A DNA stretch of 11,331 bases from Porticoccaceae bacterium UBA1989. GTDB taxonomy: Bacteria > Pseudomonadota > Gammaproteobacteria > Pseudomonadales > Porticoccaceae. The notes under the pieces were generated by a model. It saw only the letters and a list, made by a program, of their open reading frames with translations, was not told the DNA's origin and searched no databases. Shown one piece after another: positions 1-6,013 of the stretch. The first letter of the stretch is position 1; every line of letters starts with the position of its first letter. The position numbers and the translations under genes were made by a program. The stretch is taken from contig DDDD01000079.1 in the NCBI GenBank assembly GCA_002335945.1, positions 1 through 11,331 of the forward strand, written 5' to 3'.

Positions 1-309
1 TTTTTCCCCTTCCGCAATAATGACGTGATTGTGGGCGCGGTGGGTCAGCTGCAGTTTGATGTTGTTGCGTATCGTCTTCGCGAAGAATACGGCGTAGACG
101 CTATGTATGAAGCGGTTAATGTTCATGCCGCCCGCTGGACCGAATGCGACGACAGAAAAATACTCGAGGCATTCAGAAATAAGGCTGAAGATAATCTGGC
201 GTTGGATGGCGGTGGTCATCTGACCTATCTGGCGCCCACTCGGGTTAATTTATCGCTGGCGACAGAACGGCATCCCGAGATAGCCTTTCGAGCAACAAGA
301 GAGCACTAG
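1..309 (+). CDS. prfC: Peptide chain release factor 3, C-terminal fragment
   Basis: This is the last 102 codons of release factor 3, the cytoplasmic GTPase that removes RF1 or RF2 from the ribosome after peptide release. The frame is open from base 1 (FFPFRNNDVIVGAVGQLQFD), so the gene enters from outside the window. A GTG at 25 is an internal valine, not the start. Recognition rests on the RF3 C-terminal domain signature: VGAVGQLQFDVV, a YEAVNVHAARW-like segment, the LALDGG-x-L-x-YLAP stretch, and the ending AFRATREH, which closely matches the TREH end of E. coli RF3. The GTPase domain lies outside the window. The next gene starts 55 bp downstream, and I see no convincing terminator between them. 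Identification is from remembered family sequence and is secure. Confidence 0.96.
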   Translation, partial: FFPFRNNDVIVGAVGQLQFDVVAYRLREEYGVDAMYEAVNVHAARWTECDDRKILEAFRNKAEDNLALDGGGHLTYLAPTRVNLSLATERHPEIAFRATREH

Positions 310-364
310 CGTTTGTGAACATTGATTAAACAATAACAACAAGAACTCTGATAAGAGGCAAGGC

Positions 365-973
365 ATGAGTAAAACGATAGTTCCCGTATCCCAAGACCAG
401 TGTCCCGAGCATTTACGGACTAATCGCAGTGCACTTACGCGTTGGTTTGGTCGTACCTTTTATCGTAGCGTTATTGGCTGGAGCCTTGAAGGCTCAATTG
501 CAGACGCCGAACGTTTACTCATTGTGGCCGCACCTCACACCAGTAACTGGGATTTTGTGTATGGCATCACTGCCGTACTGGGTATCAATGCTCGTGTGCG
601 CTGGCTGGGAAAACATACAATTTTCTTCCCTGGTTTTGCTTGGTTTATGCGCTGGCTGGGCGGTATCCCCGTCAATCGCGACAAGCCTGAGGCGGTAATG
701 GGCTACGTTAATGAGGTGGTTAAAAAAGATAAAGGCGTGATTATTGTGGTGGCTCCTGAGGGTACCCGTAAAAAATCAAAGAAGTGGAAAACGGGCTTTT
801 TACGTATCGCCAAAGAGAACAACTGCAAGATTCAAATGGGTGCATTAGACTTCCCTAATAAGCGTATCGTATTGGGCGATATGTTTGAGCCCACCGGTGA
901 TAATGAAGCTGATGTTGCCGCCATTATTGAATACTACGGTCAGTTTAAAGGCAGATATCCCGATCAATTTTAA
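365..973 (+). CDS. Lysophospholipid acyltransferase family protein (PlsC-like)
   Basis: A 202-residue acyltransferase of the PlsC/LPLAT superfamily, which transfers acyl groups to lysophospholipid-type acceptors at the inner membrane. The catalytic HX4D motif is H58-TSNW-D63. Further conserved blocks are GGIPVNRD (99-106) and PEGTR (131-135), followed by W141-K-T-G144. The ending, with GDMFEPTGDNEAD and YYGQFKGRYPDQF, is typical of a short subgroup of bacterial LPLATs of unknown acceptor. The weakly hydrophobic stretches near 85-97 and 124-130 suggest peripheral membrane association. The protein is somewhat shorter than classical PlsC (about 245 residues). The start is supported by GAGG at 355-358, six bases upstream of the ATG. 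It lies 55 bp after prfC and 24 bp before the TSUP gene, so it may be cotranscribed with the latter. The acceptor cannot be read from the sequence, so I give no symbol. Confidence 0.9.
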   Translation: MSKTIVPVSQDQCPEHLRTNRSALTRWFGRTFYRSVIGWSLEGSIADAERLLIVAAPHTSNWDFVYGITAVLGINARVRWLGKHTIFFPGFAWFMRWLGGIPVNRDKPEAVMGYVNEVVKKDKGVIIVVAPEGTRKKSKKWKTGFLRIAKENNCKIQMGALDFPNKRIVLGDMFEPTGDNEADVAAIIEYYGQFKGRYPDQF

Positions 974-997
974 TTAAGTTAGTGTGCGCTTACTTAT

Positions 998-1750
998 ATG
1001 GAAATAGCTTTAGATACTCAGATTATTCTTGTTGGCGTGGCTTTTTTTGCGGGCCTTATTTCGTCGATTGCCGGCTCTGGGGGCATTCTTACATTGCCCG
1101 CTCTACTCTGGGCTGGGTTACCACCATTAAACGCATTGGCCACCAATAAGGTGCAAAGCTCACTGGGCACTCTTTCGTCGGCCTGGAATTTCTTCCGTAA
1201 AGGTCATCTTGATATTAAGCCCCTTTACAGTGCCGTTGCTATGGCGGTACTGGGGTCTGTGGCGGGCACTTTTCTGGTACAGAGCCTCGACGGTGCAACC
1301 TTGACCAAGCTCATTCCTTTTCTGCTGTTGACTATTGCGTTATATTTTTTATTCTCTCCTAAGGTTAGCGAAACAGATCACCCACAGAAAGTAAGCCAGC
1401 GATGGTTTGCCTGTACCGCAGCACTGGGTATGGGGTTTTATGGGGGATTTTTTGGCCCGGGCATGGGTTCGATTATGCCGTTTTTGTTTGTCTGGTTGCT
1501 GGGTCATAATCTGGTCAAGGCAACCGCTGAAACCAAGTTGATGATTCTGGCGGTCAATGGCACCTCGGCACTTATATTTGTATTTAGCGGCTATGTGCTT
1601 TGGCAGCTGGCCATAGGTATGTCAGTGGCTCAGGTAATAGGTGCACGATTGGGTTCTAACCTTGTTATGAAACGTGGGGCGGGTTTTGTGCAGCCGATTA
1701 TCACGGTGATTACATTGTTAATGGCGCTTAAGTTACTGTTCTTTCCCTAA
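998..1750 (+). CDS. TSUP-family sulfite/anion exporter (TauE/SafE, YfcA-like)
   Basis: A 250-residue polytopic inner-membrane protein with the twofold repeat of the TSUP family (TauE/SafE; Pfam PF01925), whose members export sulfite, sulfoacetate or related organosulfur anions. Repeat one carries FFAGLISSIAGSGGILTLPA (residues 16-35) and the family signature A-T-N-K (48-51). Repeat two carries YGGFFGPGMGS (148-158) and A-E-T-K (177-180), the counterpart of A-T-N-K. About eight hydrophobic segments are visible, with a polar linker near 121-135. Length is usual for YfcA-like members. The ATG at 998 is the only usable start, because the frame is closed by TAG just upstream, yet no good Shine-Dalgarno sequence precedes it. 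No sulfur-metabolism genes adjoin, so the substrate is unknown. It is followed after 14 bp by the small membrane-protein gene. Confidence 0.92.
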   Translation: MEIALDTQIILVGVAFFAGLISSIAGSGGILTLPALLWAGLPPLNALATNKVQSSLGTLSSAWNFFRKGHLDIKPLYSAVAMAVLGSVAGTFLVQSLDGATLTKLIPFLLLTIALYFLFSPKVSETDHPQKVSQRWFACTAALGMGFYGGFFGPGMGSIMPFLFVWLLGHNLVKATAETKLMILAVNGTSALIFVFSGYVLWQLAIGMSVAQVIGARLGSNLVMKRGAGFVQPIITVITLLMALKLLFFP

Positions 1751-1752
1751 GT

Positions 1753-1757
1753 GGAGG
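1753..1757 (+). promoter_or_regulatory. Ribosome binding site that decides the next start
   Basis: GGAGG lies directly after the TSUP stop codon. It is 1 nt from the ATG at 1759, too close, and 7 nt from the in-frame ATG at 1765, which is ideal. The second ATG is therefore the likely start. Confidence 0.7.
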
Positions 1758-1764
1758 CATGCGG

Positions 1765-2097
1765 ATGAATTTTATTATTACGGTGGCTCTGACCTTTATC
1801 GTGGTGATGCTGGCACTGTTGGTTTTTCGCTATGTGGGACTGCCGATTTATCGTGTTGAAGCGATAAATGTTCAACGCCTGTTAGAATCTGTGCTGGCAG
1901 AAACCGCCAGCACCACGGATTGGGATATTTTTGTGGGTATGCCCATTAGACATGACCCTGAGCTTGATAAAATTCGGGTTCAATGTGCTATGTTAGAGGT
2001 CAGTGAAATAACTGCAGAGCATGGGCTGGTAAGGTTTTCTCCCGCTGGTCGTCGAGAGTTACAGCAAATACTCAATCATCTAAGTACGTTAGAATAG
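1765..2097 (+). CDS. Small membrane-anchored protein of unknown function
   Basis: A 110-residue protein I do not recognise. Residues 1 to about 24 (MNFIITVALTFIVVMLALLV) form one hydrophobic helix with no lysine or arginine before it. The remainder is soluble and mixed in character: a short helix with VQRLLESVLAE, a W-D-I-F-V-G-M-P-I-R-H-D-P-E-L-D segment that looks like a conserved motif, and a C-terminal part ending RRELQQILNHLSTLE, probably helical. There is one cysteine (in RVQCAML). The start at 1765 is preferred over 1759 because of the GGAGG spacing. The gene is packed against the TSUP gene and is followed at once by a possible terminator, so it is probably the last gene of the acyltransferase-TSUP transcript. 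Nothing in the sequence supports a specific function. Confidence 0.75.
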   Translation: MNFIITVALTFIVVMLALLVFRYVGLPIYRVEAINVQRLLESVLAETASTTDWDIFVGMPIRHDPELDKIRVQCAMLEVSEITAEHGLVRFSPAGRRELQQILNHLSTLE

Positions 2098-2120
2098 GCA
2101 CTTTTAATGAAGTGCTTTTA
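2098..2120 (+). terminator. Possible intrinsic terminator or attenuating stem-loop
   Basis: The stem GCACTT (2098-2103) and AAGTGC (2110-2115) is perfect, with a 6-nt loop TTAATG, and is followed by TTTTA. It begins on the base after the stop codon of the 110-residue protein. The stem has only three G-C pairs and the T run is short, so termination is probably partial. The permease gene starts 28 bp further on, which leaves little room for its own promoter. Confidence 0.5.
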
Positions 2121-2147
2121 TCGCAGTAACAATTAGAGGTAAGCCCC

Positions 2148-3185
2148 ATGACCGAGAACACATCTCCCATTGCCCGATTTTTGGTAGTTTTTGCTGCCTT
2201 TGTGATCGTTGTGTCTGGGTTAAAAATGGCGGGACCGCTCCTGGTACCATTTTTATTGGCGGTGTTTATCGCCATGATTGTTTCTCCAGTACTGGTCTGG
2301 TTAAAAAGCTTCCGCATCCCCAGTGGTGTGGCGATTGCGCTGGTGGTTATGCTGATCTTATTGGTGGGGCTGATTCTGGCCGCGGTGATTGGCTCATCAC
2401 TCACCGACTTTCGTCAGGATATTCCCATCTACTCGGACAAACTGTCGGCCATGAGCACAGGCGTGCAGCAGTGGTTAATGGTGCGTGGCGTCGAGATAGA
2501 TGCGCAGCAATGGCAGAGTAGCTTTGATCCAGGTGCCGTAATGAAGCTGGTTGGCAGTACTTTGGCGTCGTTTGGCAATGTTATGACCAATGCAGTGATG
2601 ATTCTGCTGACGGTAATTTTTATTCTTGCAGAGAACATAGGTTTTGGTGAGAAGCTGCGCCTGGCTCGAGGGAGCGATGTCTCTCAGGCCTGGCTAACCA
2701 AATTCTCCGACAGTGTGCACAGCTACTTGGCGATCAAGGCAGCCATTAGTTTGCTCACAGGCCTGATTATTTTTATCTGGCTATGGATTCTCGGTGTCGA
2801 TTACGCGATTTTATGGGGTTTACTGGCCTTTTTGCTTAACTTTATTCCCACGGTAGGCTCGTTTATTGCGGCGGTTCCTGCGGTGCTGTTGGCGCTGGTA
2901 CAGCTCGGCGTTTTACATGCAGGCCTCACTTTGGGTGGCTTTGTGGTCGTTAATCTGGTGATGGGTAACGCGATTGAGCCGCGCTGGATGGGTAGAGGAT
3001 TGAACCTCTCGCCATTAGTCGTGTTTGTATCTTTGGTACTCTGGGGTTGGGTGCTTGGCCCTGTGGGGATGCTCCTGTCTATTCCCCTAACTATTATGAT
3101 TAAAATTGCCCTGGAAAATCAGCCAGAATCTCGTTGGATTGGTATTATGCTGGGCGGTGCCAGTAATGCTAATAATAGCCAATAG
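2148..3185 (+). CDS. tqsA: AI-2E family permease, TqsA-like
   Basis: A 345-residue inner-membrane permease of the AI-2E transporter family (PF01594). E. coli TqsA, 344 residues, controls export of autoinducer-2; other family members have different or unknown substrates. The C-terminal half matches TqsA as I remember it almost block for block: WGLLAFLLNFIPTVGSFIAA (223-242), the G-N-x-I-E-P-R motif (273-279), MGRGLNLSPLVVF (281-293), and WGWVLGPVGMLLSIPLTI (299-316). The family layout is clear: paired N-terminal helices, a soluble domain about 86-135 (rich in Q, D and S), then a membrane domain. AGAGG at 2134-2138 gives a well-spaced Shine-Dalgarno sequence for the ATG. No luxS or lsr genes are visible nearby, so AI-2 as substrate is inferred only from similarity. 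Confidence 0.88.
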   Translation: MTENTSPIARFLVVFAAFVIVVSGLKMAGPLLVPFLLAVFIAMIVSPVLVWLKSFRIPSGVAIALVVMLILLVGLILAAVIGSSLTDFRQDIPIYSDKLSAMSTGVQQWLMVRGVEIDAQQWQSSFDPGAVMKLVGSTLASFGNVMTNAVMILLTVIFILAENIGFGEKLRLARGSDVSQAWLTKFSDSVHSYLAIKAAISLLTGLIIFIWLWILGVDYAILWGLLAFLLNFIPTVGSFIAAVPAVLLALVQLGVLHAGLTLGGFVVVNLVMGNAIEPRWMGRGLNLSPLVVFVSLVLWGWVLGPVGMLLSIPLTIMIKIALENQPESRWIGIMLGGASNANNSQ

Positions 3186-3213
3186 TACTGTCGATTAATT
3201 AGATTAAATAACA

Positions 3214-3247
3214 GAGCACTAGCTAAAAAGTTTATTAACTAGTGGTC
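3214..3247. repeat. Imperfect inverted repeat after tqsA
   Basis: Arms GAGCACTAGCTAA (3214-3226) and TTAACTAGTGGTC (3235-3247) pair at 11 of 13 positions around an 8-nt loop AAAGTTTA. It begins 28 bp after the tqsA stop codon. It could fold as a transcript-end hairpin but has no T run behind it, so a Rho-independent terminator call is not supported. Confidence 0.5.
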
Positions 3248-3270
3248 GTAACCTATAAAATCATTGCTAC

Positions 3271-3288
3271 ACTTAAAGCACTTTAAGT
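3271..3288. repeat. Perfect A+T-rich palindrome
   Basis: ACTTAAAG and CTTTAAGT form perfect 8-bp arms around CA. The two-base loop makes it a poor RNA hairpin, so a protein-binding site is the more natural reading. I do not recognise the regulator. It lies about 100 bp upstream of the CRP-type site. Confidence 0.4.
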
Positions 3289-3372
3289 CCTTTGCCCCTG
3301 AAGGCTCCTTTTTATTCTTGTCAAAAAAACATCTATCGTGATTTATACATGTGACTAGGTCACTTAATCTTC

Positions 3373-3388
3373 TGTGATACTTATCACA
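3373..3388 (+). promoter_or_regulatory. CRP/Vfr (cAMP receptor protein) binding site
   Basis: TGTGA (3373-3377), six bases, TCACA (3384-3388): both half-sites match the CRP consensus exactly. The dyad extends to CTGTGATA/TATCACAG (3372-3389). Vfr of Pseudomonas binds a related sequence. Its centre, between 3380 and 3381, lies at -41.5 relative to a start at 3422 predicted from the extended -10 element, which is the position of a class II CRP activator site. Binding is inferred from the motif only. Confidence 0.72.
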
Positions 3389-3406
3389 GTTTGTCCTGTA
3401 TCTAGT

Positions 3407-3422
3407 TGCTACGATTTGCCAG
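3407..3422 (+). promoter_or_regulatory. Extended -10 promoter (P1) under the CRP site
   Basis: TGCTACGAT (3407-3415) fits the extended -10 pattern TGn plus a hexamer; TACGAT matches TATAAT at four of six positions. The predicted start is the purine at 3422. No good -35 hexamer is present. Instead the CRP-type dyad covers the -35 region, as expected for class II activation. The leader to pilE would be about 150 nt. Confidence 0.5.
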
Positions 3423-3458
3423 CTTATCTCGTCTATCCAATTTACATTAGTGGGATAC

Positions 3459-3486
3459 TTGACTGACGCGATTGAGTGGCTATAAA
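3459..3486 (+). promoter_or_regulatory. Sigma70-like promoter (P2) for the pilus operon
   Basis: TTGACT (3459-3464) and TATAAA (3481-3486) are separated by 16 bp; each matches five of six consensus bases. Transcription would start near 3493, giving a leader of about 80 nt before pilE. It may give basal expression independent of the CRP-type site. Confidence 0.5.
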
Positions 3487-3573
3487 TTAAGCTTATTGCA
3501 TAAAATGTAATATTAATGCGTTCCAGCTAGAGTCAAAGAGTCTCTACAAGAATTATTAGGGCGGATAGAAAGT

Positions 3574-3975
3574 ATGGATACTTGTAAGAGCAATAAGGGC
3601 TTTTCGTTAGTTGAATTAATGATTACGGTAGTCATTATTGCTGTCTTGGCCTCACTGGCCTACCCCAGTTATCAACGATATGTGGTTCGTGCCAATAAAG
3701 CGGCAGCCCAAGAATATGTTCTCGAATTATCAAGTCTACAGCACCAATTTATGTTGGATAATCGCGGTTATGCAAGTGATCTAGCCACGTTGGGTTCGGC
3801 GCCAATCGCCCGAGTTAGTGATAACTACACAGTTACTATAGTCAACGTGCTGAATACCGCTTCTCCACCTACGTTTACCGTGCAGGCTGTTCCTGTTGTC
3901 GGAAGTGCACAGGCGGGCAGTGACACATTAACAGTCAATCATCTCAACCAGAAAAACGTAGCTTGGTATGATTAA
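3574..3975 (+). CDS. pilE: Type IV minor pilin PilE
   Basis: A 133-residue class III prepilin. The leader MDTCKSNKG is cut by PilD before F10, giving the methylated N-terminus FSLVELMITVV with glutamate at mature position 5. The N-terminal helix continues to LAYPSYQRYVVRANK, the YPSYQ-x-Y block of PilE/ComP-type proteins, followed by the usual AAQEYVLELSSLQHQFMLDN segment. The C-terminal DTLTVNHLNQKN aligns with the LTLDQTGAK region of other PilE proteins. In P. aeruginosa PilE links the minor-pilin tip complex to the major pilin. Oddly, the only cysteine is in the leader, so the mature protein cannot form the usual C-terminal disulfide loop. It is the first gene of the operon, with a modest purine-rich ribosome binding site upstream. 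Its stop overlaps the next gene by 8 bp. Confidence 0.9.
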   Translation: MDTCKSNKGFSLVELMITVVIIAVLASLAYPSYQRYVVRANKAAAQEYVLELSSLQHQFMLDNRGYASDLATLGSAPIARVSDNYTVTIVNVLNTASPPTFTVQAVPVVGSAQAGSDTLTVNHLNQKNVAWYD

Positions 3976-4495
3976 GTCACCGCTCAAAAACCCAATCGTG
4001 CAAACGCCCAGAGGATTCACTTTGGTTGAATTAATGGTCACCGTTGCGTTGTTGGGAATATTGTTGAGTTTGTCCGTACCGTCTTTTACTCAGTTCATTG
4101 GCCAGCAGCAAGTCAAAGGTCTCGCAGGAGACTTTCGGTCAGCGGTATTACAGGCCCGTTCTGAATCAGTGAAGCGCAATTCTGACGTTTTCTTAAAAGC
4201 TAATACCACATGGTCCAATGGTTGGTTTGTCACTACAGACTCAACCGACATGTACGCCGACTGCGGAGGCACAGGAGCCTGCCTTAGTGTTTATTCAAGC
4301 GCTGCTGATTTTGATGCAGTTGAGAGCGCTTCAGGCACGTTAATTACATTTAGAAAAACTGGCCGCCCTACTGTTGGCCGGATTTCCATGACCTTCTGTG
4401 ATAAAGCTAAAAGCGAAAATATTATGCAGTACGTTGTTTCTATTAGCATGTCTGGCAGTACTGTAATCAACGAGGGATTAAGCTGTGATACCTAA
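3968..4495 (+). CDS. fimU: GspH/FimT-family minor pilin, FimU-type
   Basis: A 175-residue prepilin of the GspH/FimT family. The leader ends at G16; the mature protein begins FTLVELMVTVALLGILLSL with glutamate at +5. Family marks in the globular part are DFRSAVLQARSESVKRN (55-71), W-S-N-G-W (82-86), ITFRKTGRP (126-134) and the late strand QYVVSISMSG (154-163). Cysteines at 99, 105, 144 and 173 could form two disulfides. Its place before pilV matches FimU, the GspH counterpart in the priming complex of P. aeruginosa; FimT is the alternative name, and sequence alone does not settle it. The start overlaps the end of pilE by 8 bp and lacks a strong Shine-Dalgarno sequence, which suggests translational coupling. 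Confidence 0.87.
   Translation: MIKSPLKNPIVQTPRGFTLVELMVTVALLGILLSLSVPSFTQFIGQQQVKGLAGDFRSAVLQARSESVKRNSDVFLKANTTWSNGWFVTTDSTDMYADCGGTGACLSVYSSAADFDAVESASGTLITFRKTGRPTVGRISMTFCDKAKSENIMQYVVSISMSGSTVINEGLSCDT
4472..4477 (+). promoter_or_regulatory. Ribosome binding site for the GTG start of pilV
   Basis: GAGGGA lies inside the end of the preceding gene, 7 nt before GTG at 4485. It supports this GTG as the pilV start and gives a 19-residue leader. Confidence 0.65.
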
Positions 4496-5081
4496 ATTAA
4501 GTGACCATAGAGGCAGCGTAAAAGACTCTCGACATTCAGGTTTCACCTTGATCGAAGTACTGGTTACCCTGTTGATTTTTTCTATTGGTCTACTCGGATA
4601 TGCCGCCCTGCAAAGTCGCGCCCAACAGGCTCAGATCGAGGTTTATCAGAGGGTGTATGCGCTAAACCTAGTGGACTACATGGTCGATCAAATTCGCTCT
4701 AACCCGGAAGCTCGGGGCTGTTATGGGTTAGCCACTGTCGAAGTTGGAACAGGCTATTCCAGTGCCTATAGTTGCTCCAGTTACGGTACAGCTGACACCC
4801 AAGCGCAGGTGGTTAGTGCGGTAAATGATTGGAGCAGTTTACTGCAAGGTGCTGGTGAAGTCTCCGCCGGCAACAATGTTGGTGGTTTGCTAAATGCCCG
4901 CGGATGCATAGCCTATGATGACGTTAATGAAGCTTATAGGGTTTCTGTAGTGTGGCAAGGGTTGGTGGAAACCGTCGCTCCCATAGCCACAACCTGTGGC
5001 AATACAAGCTATGGAGGCTCAGCCAGTAAATTAAGACGCGCTGTGACCTATTTACTGCAAATGCCGGACTTAGGTGGGTAA
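4485..5081 (+). CDS. pilV: Type IV minor pilin PilV
   Basis: A 198-residue prepilin. A long leader of 19 residues ends HSG, and the mature protein starts FTLIEVLVTLLIFSIGLLG with glutamate at +5. The IEVLV-x-LLIF-x-IGLLG-x-A-x-LQ pattern is characteristic of PilV (GspI-like). QAQIEVYQRVYALNLVDYMVDQIRSNPEA follows the helix, and the late RVSVVWQGL (152-160) is a usual PilV strand. Cysteines are at 79, 97, 141 and 171. PilV, PilW and PilX with FimU form the priming and tip complex that carries PilY1. The gene starts at GTG, overlaps the previous one by 11 bp, and ends 2 bp before pilW. Confidence 0.92.
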   Translation: MIPKLSDHRGSVKDSRHSGFTLIEVLVTLLIFSIGLLGYAALQSRAQQAQIEVYQRVYALNLVDYMVDQIRSNPEARGCYGLATVEVGTGYSSAYSCSSYGTADTQAQVVSAVNDWSSLLQGAGEVSAGNNVGGLLNARGCIAYDDVNEAYRVSVVWQGLVETVAPIATTCGNTSYGGSASKLRRAVTYLLQMPDLGG

Positions 5082-5083
5082 AT

Positions 5084-6013
5084 ATGATAAAAAAATCCGA
5101 ATCTACCGCAGGGTTTTCCATAGTAGAGCTGATGATCGCCATGACTCTGGGTATCCTTCTTTCTGGGCTCATATTGGACGTTACCCTTAGCTCGTCTCGC
5201 AGCAACCGCATCGTGGAATTAAACAGCGAGATGATTGAGAACGGTCGCTACGCCACCAATTTATTGAAAAATGAGATACGGTTGGCAGGTTTTTATGGCC
5301 GACTTGAAGTCTATAGTACTGTGCTGGCCGTTCAGCCAGATGAATGTACAGGCTTAACATTGGCGGACCTAATAACTGGTATGACATTCCCACTATCGGG
5401 ATTGGATGAGGTTGCTGCCGGCACAACAGTCTGCGGCGGAGATACTCTATTAGCAGGCTCCGATGTATTGCTAATTCGTCGAGCTGACACGAGTTTTGTT
5501 GTGACTACTGCTGGGCTTAATAACGCTCAACATTATCTACAGACCACCATAACTGATCGCGTACTTGATGTTGGAAGTGCCACCACTTTTATACTGACCA
5601 ATAAGGATGGCCTAACGCTCGCGCCCATCCGTGAGTATCGCCAAGATATTTACTATGTAGACCAGTCAAATGTATTTAAACGTCTGCATCTCGTAAACGG
5701 TGCCTATACTGTTGAGCCACTAGTGGAAGGGGTAGACGATTTCCAGGTGGTGTATGGCGTTGATACCTCGGCGAACGGAATCTCTAATCAAGATGTAGAG
5801 CTGCCAGCGTCCACAGCTGACTGGGAGAATGTTGTGTCCGTCAAGTTCTTCCTGCTAATGAGCAGCATTAATGCCGCTCCGGGGCTTATGGATGCAAAAA
5901 CCTATAGCTATGCTGACAAGGCAGGGGTCACGTTTTTAGACAGTAAAAAACGCCGTTTATTTAGTTCGGTCGCAAGGCTTACCAATGTAAGTATGAAGAG
6001 GGCTGGCCAATGA
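5084..6013 (+). CDS. pilW: Type IV minor pilin PilW
   Basis: A 309-residue prepilin, the largest minor pilin here and of normal PilW length. The leader MIKKSESTAG precedes FSIVELMIAMTLGILLSGLI with glutamate at +5. The PilW signature ENGRYATNLLKNEIRLAGFYG follows at residues 52-72. A late block, LVEGVDDFQVVYGVD, is also typical, as is the run up to the end (SVKFFLLMSS, then RRLFSSVARLTNVSMKR). It is the GspJ counterpart in the minor-pilin priming complex. A ribosome binding site (AGGTGG, 5072-5077) lies in the end of pilV. The stop TGA overlaps the start of pilX as ATGA, so the two are probably translationally coupled. Confidence 0.93.
   Translation: MIKKSESTAGFSIVELMIAMTLGILLSGLILDVTLSSSRSNRIVELNSEMIENGRYATNLLKNEIRLAGFYGRLEVYSTVLAVQPDECTGLTLADLITGMTFPLSGLDEVAAGTTVCGGDTLLAGSDVLLIRRADTSFVVTTAGLNNAQHYLQTTITDRVLDVGSATTFILTNKDGLTLAPIREYRQDIYYVDQSNVFKRLHLVNGAYTVEPLVEGVDDFQVVYGVDTSANGISNQDVELPASTADWENVVSVKFFLLMSSINAAPGLMDAKTYSYADKAGVTFLDSKKRRLFSSVARLTNVSMKRAGQ

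Larger units (their letters stand above)
3186..3573 (+). other. 388-bp intergenic regulatory region before the pilus operon
   Basis: I find no credible gene here. It is more A+T-rich than the flanking genes. In order it holds an imperfect inverted repeat (3214-3247), an 18-bp palindrome (3271-3288), a 13-bp dyad GTGACTAGGTCAC (3351-3363), a perfect CRP-type site (3373-3388) with an extended -10 element, and a sigma70-like promoter (3459-3486). The last 80 or so bases are an untranslated leader. All later genes are read rightward, so this is most probably the control region of the minor pilin operon. Confidence 0.75.

Noticed and set aside
310..364. Promoter between prfC and the acyltransferase gene
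   Set aside because: Possible -35 hexamers (TTGTGA, TTGATT) have no -10 at acceptable spacing.
429..698. Hydrophobic 89-codon open frame in another frame of the acyltransferase gene
   Set aside because: It lies entirely inside the acyltransferase gene, whose catalytic motifs establish the true frame. It has no ribosome binding site.
3301..3316. Intrinsic terminator at AAGGCTCCTTTTTATT
   Set aside because: The stem is only four pairs with a two-base loop, which is not a workable hairpin.
3477..3492. Sigma54 (RpoN) promoter, as used by pilA in Pseudomonas
   Set aside because: TGGC is followed by a GC, but the GG-to-GC spacing is 11 rather than 10 bp and the remaining consensus fails.
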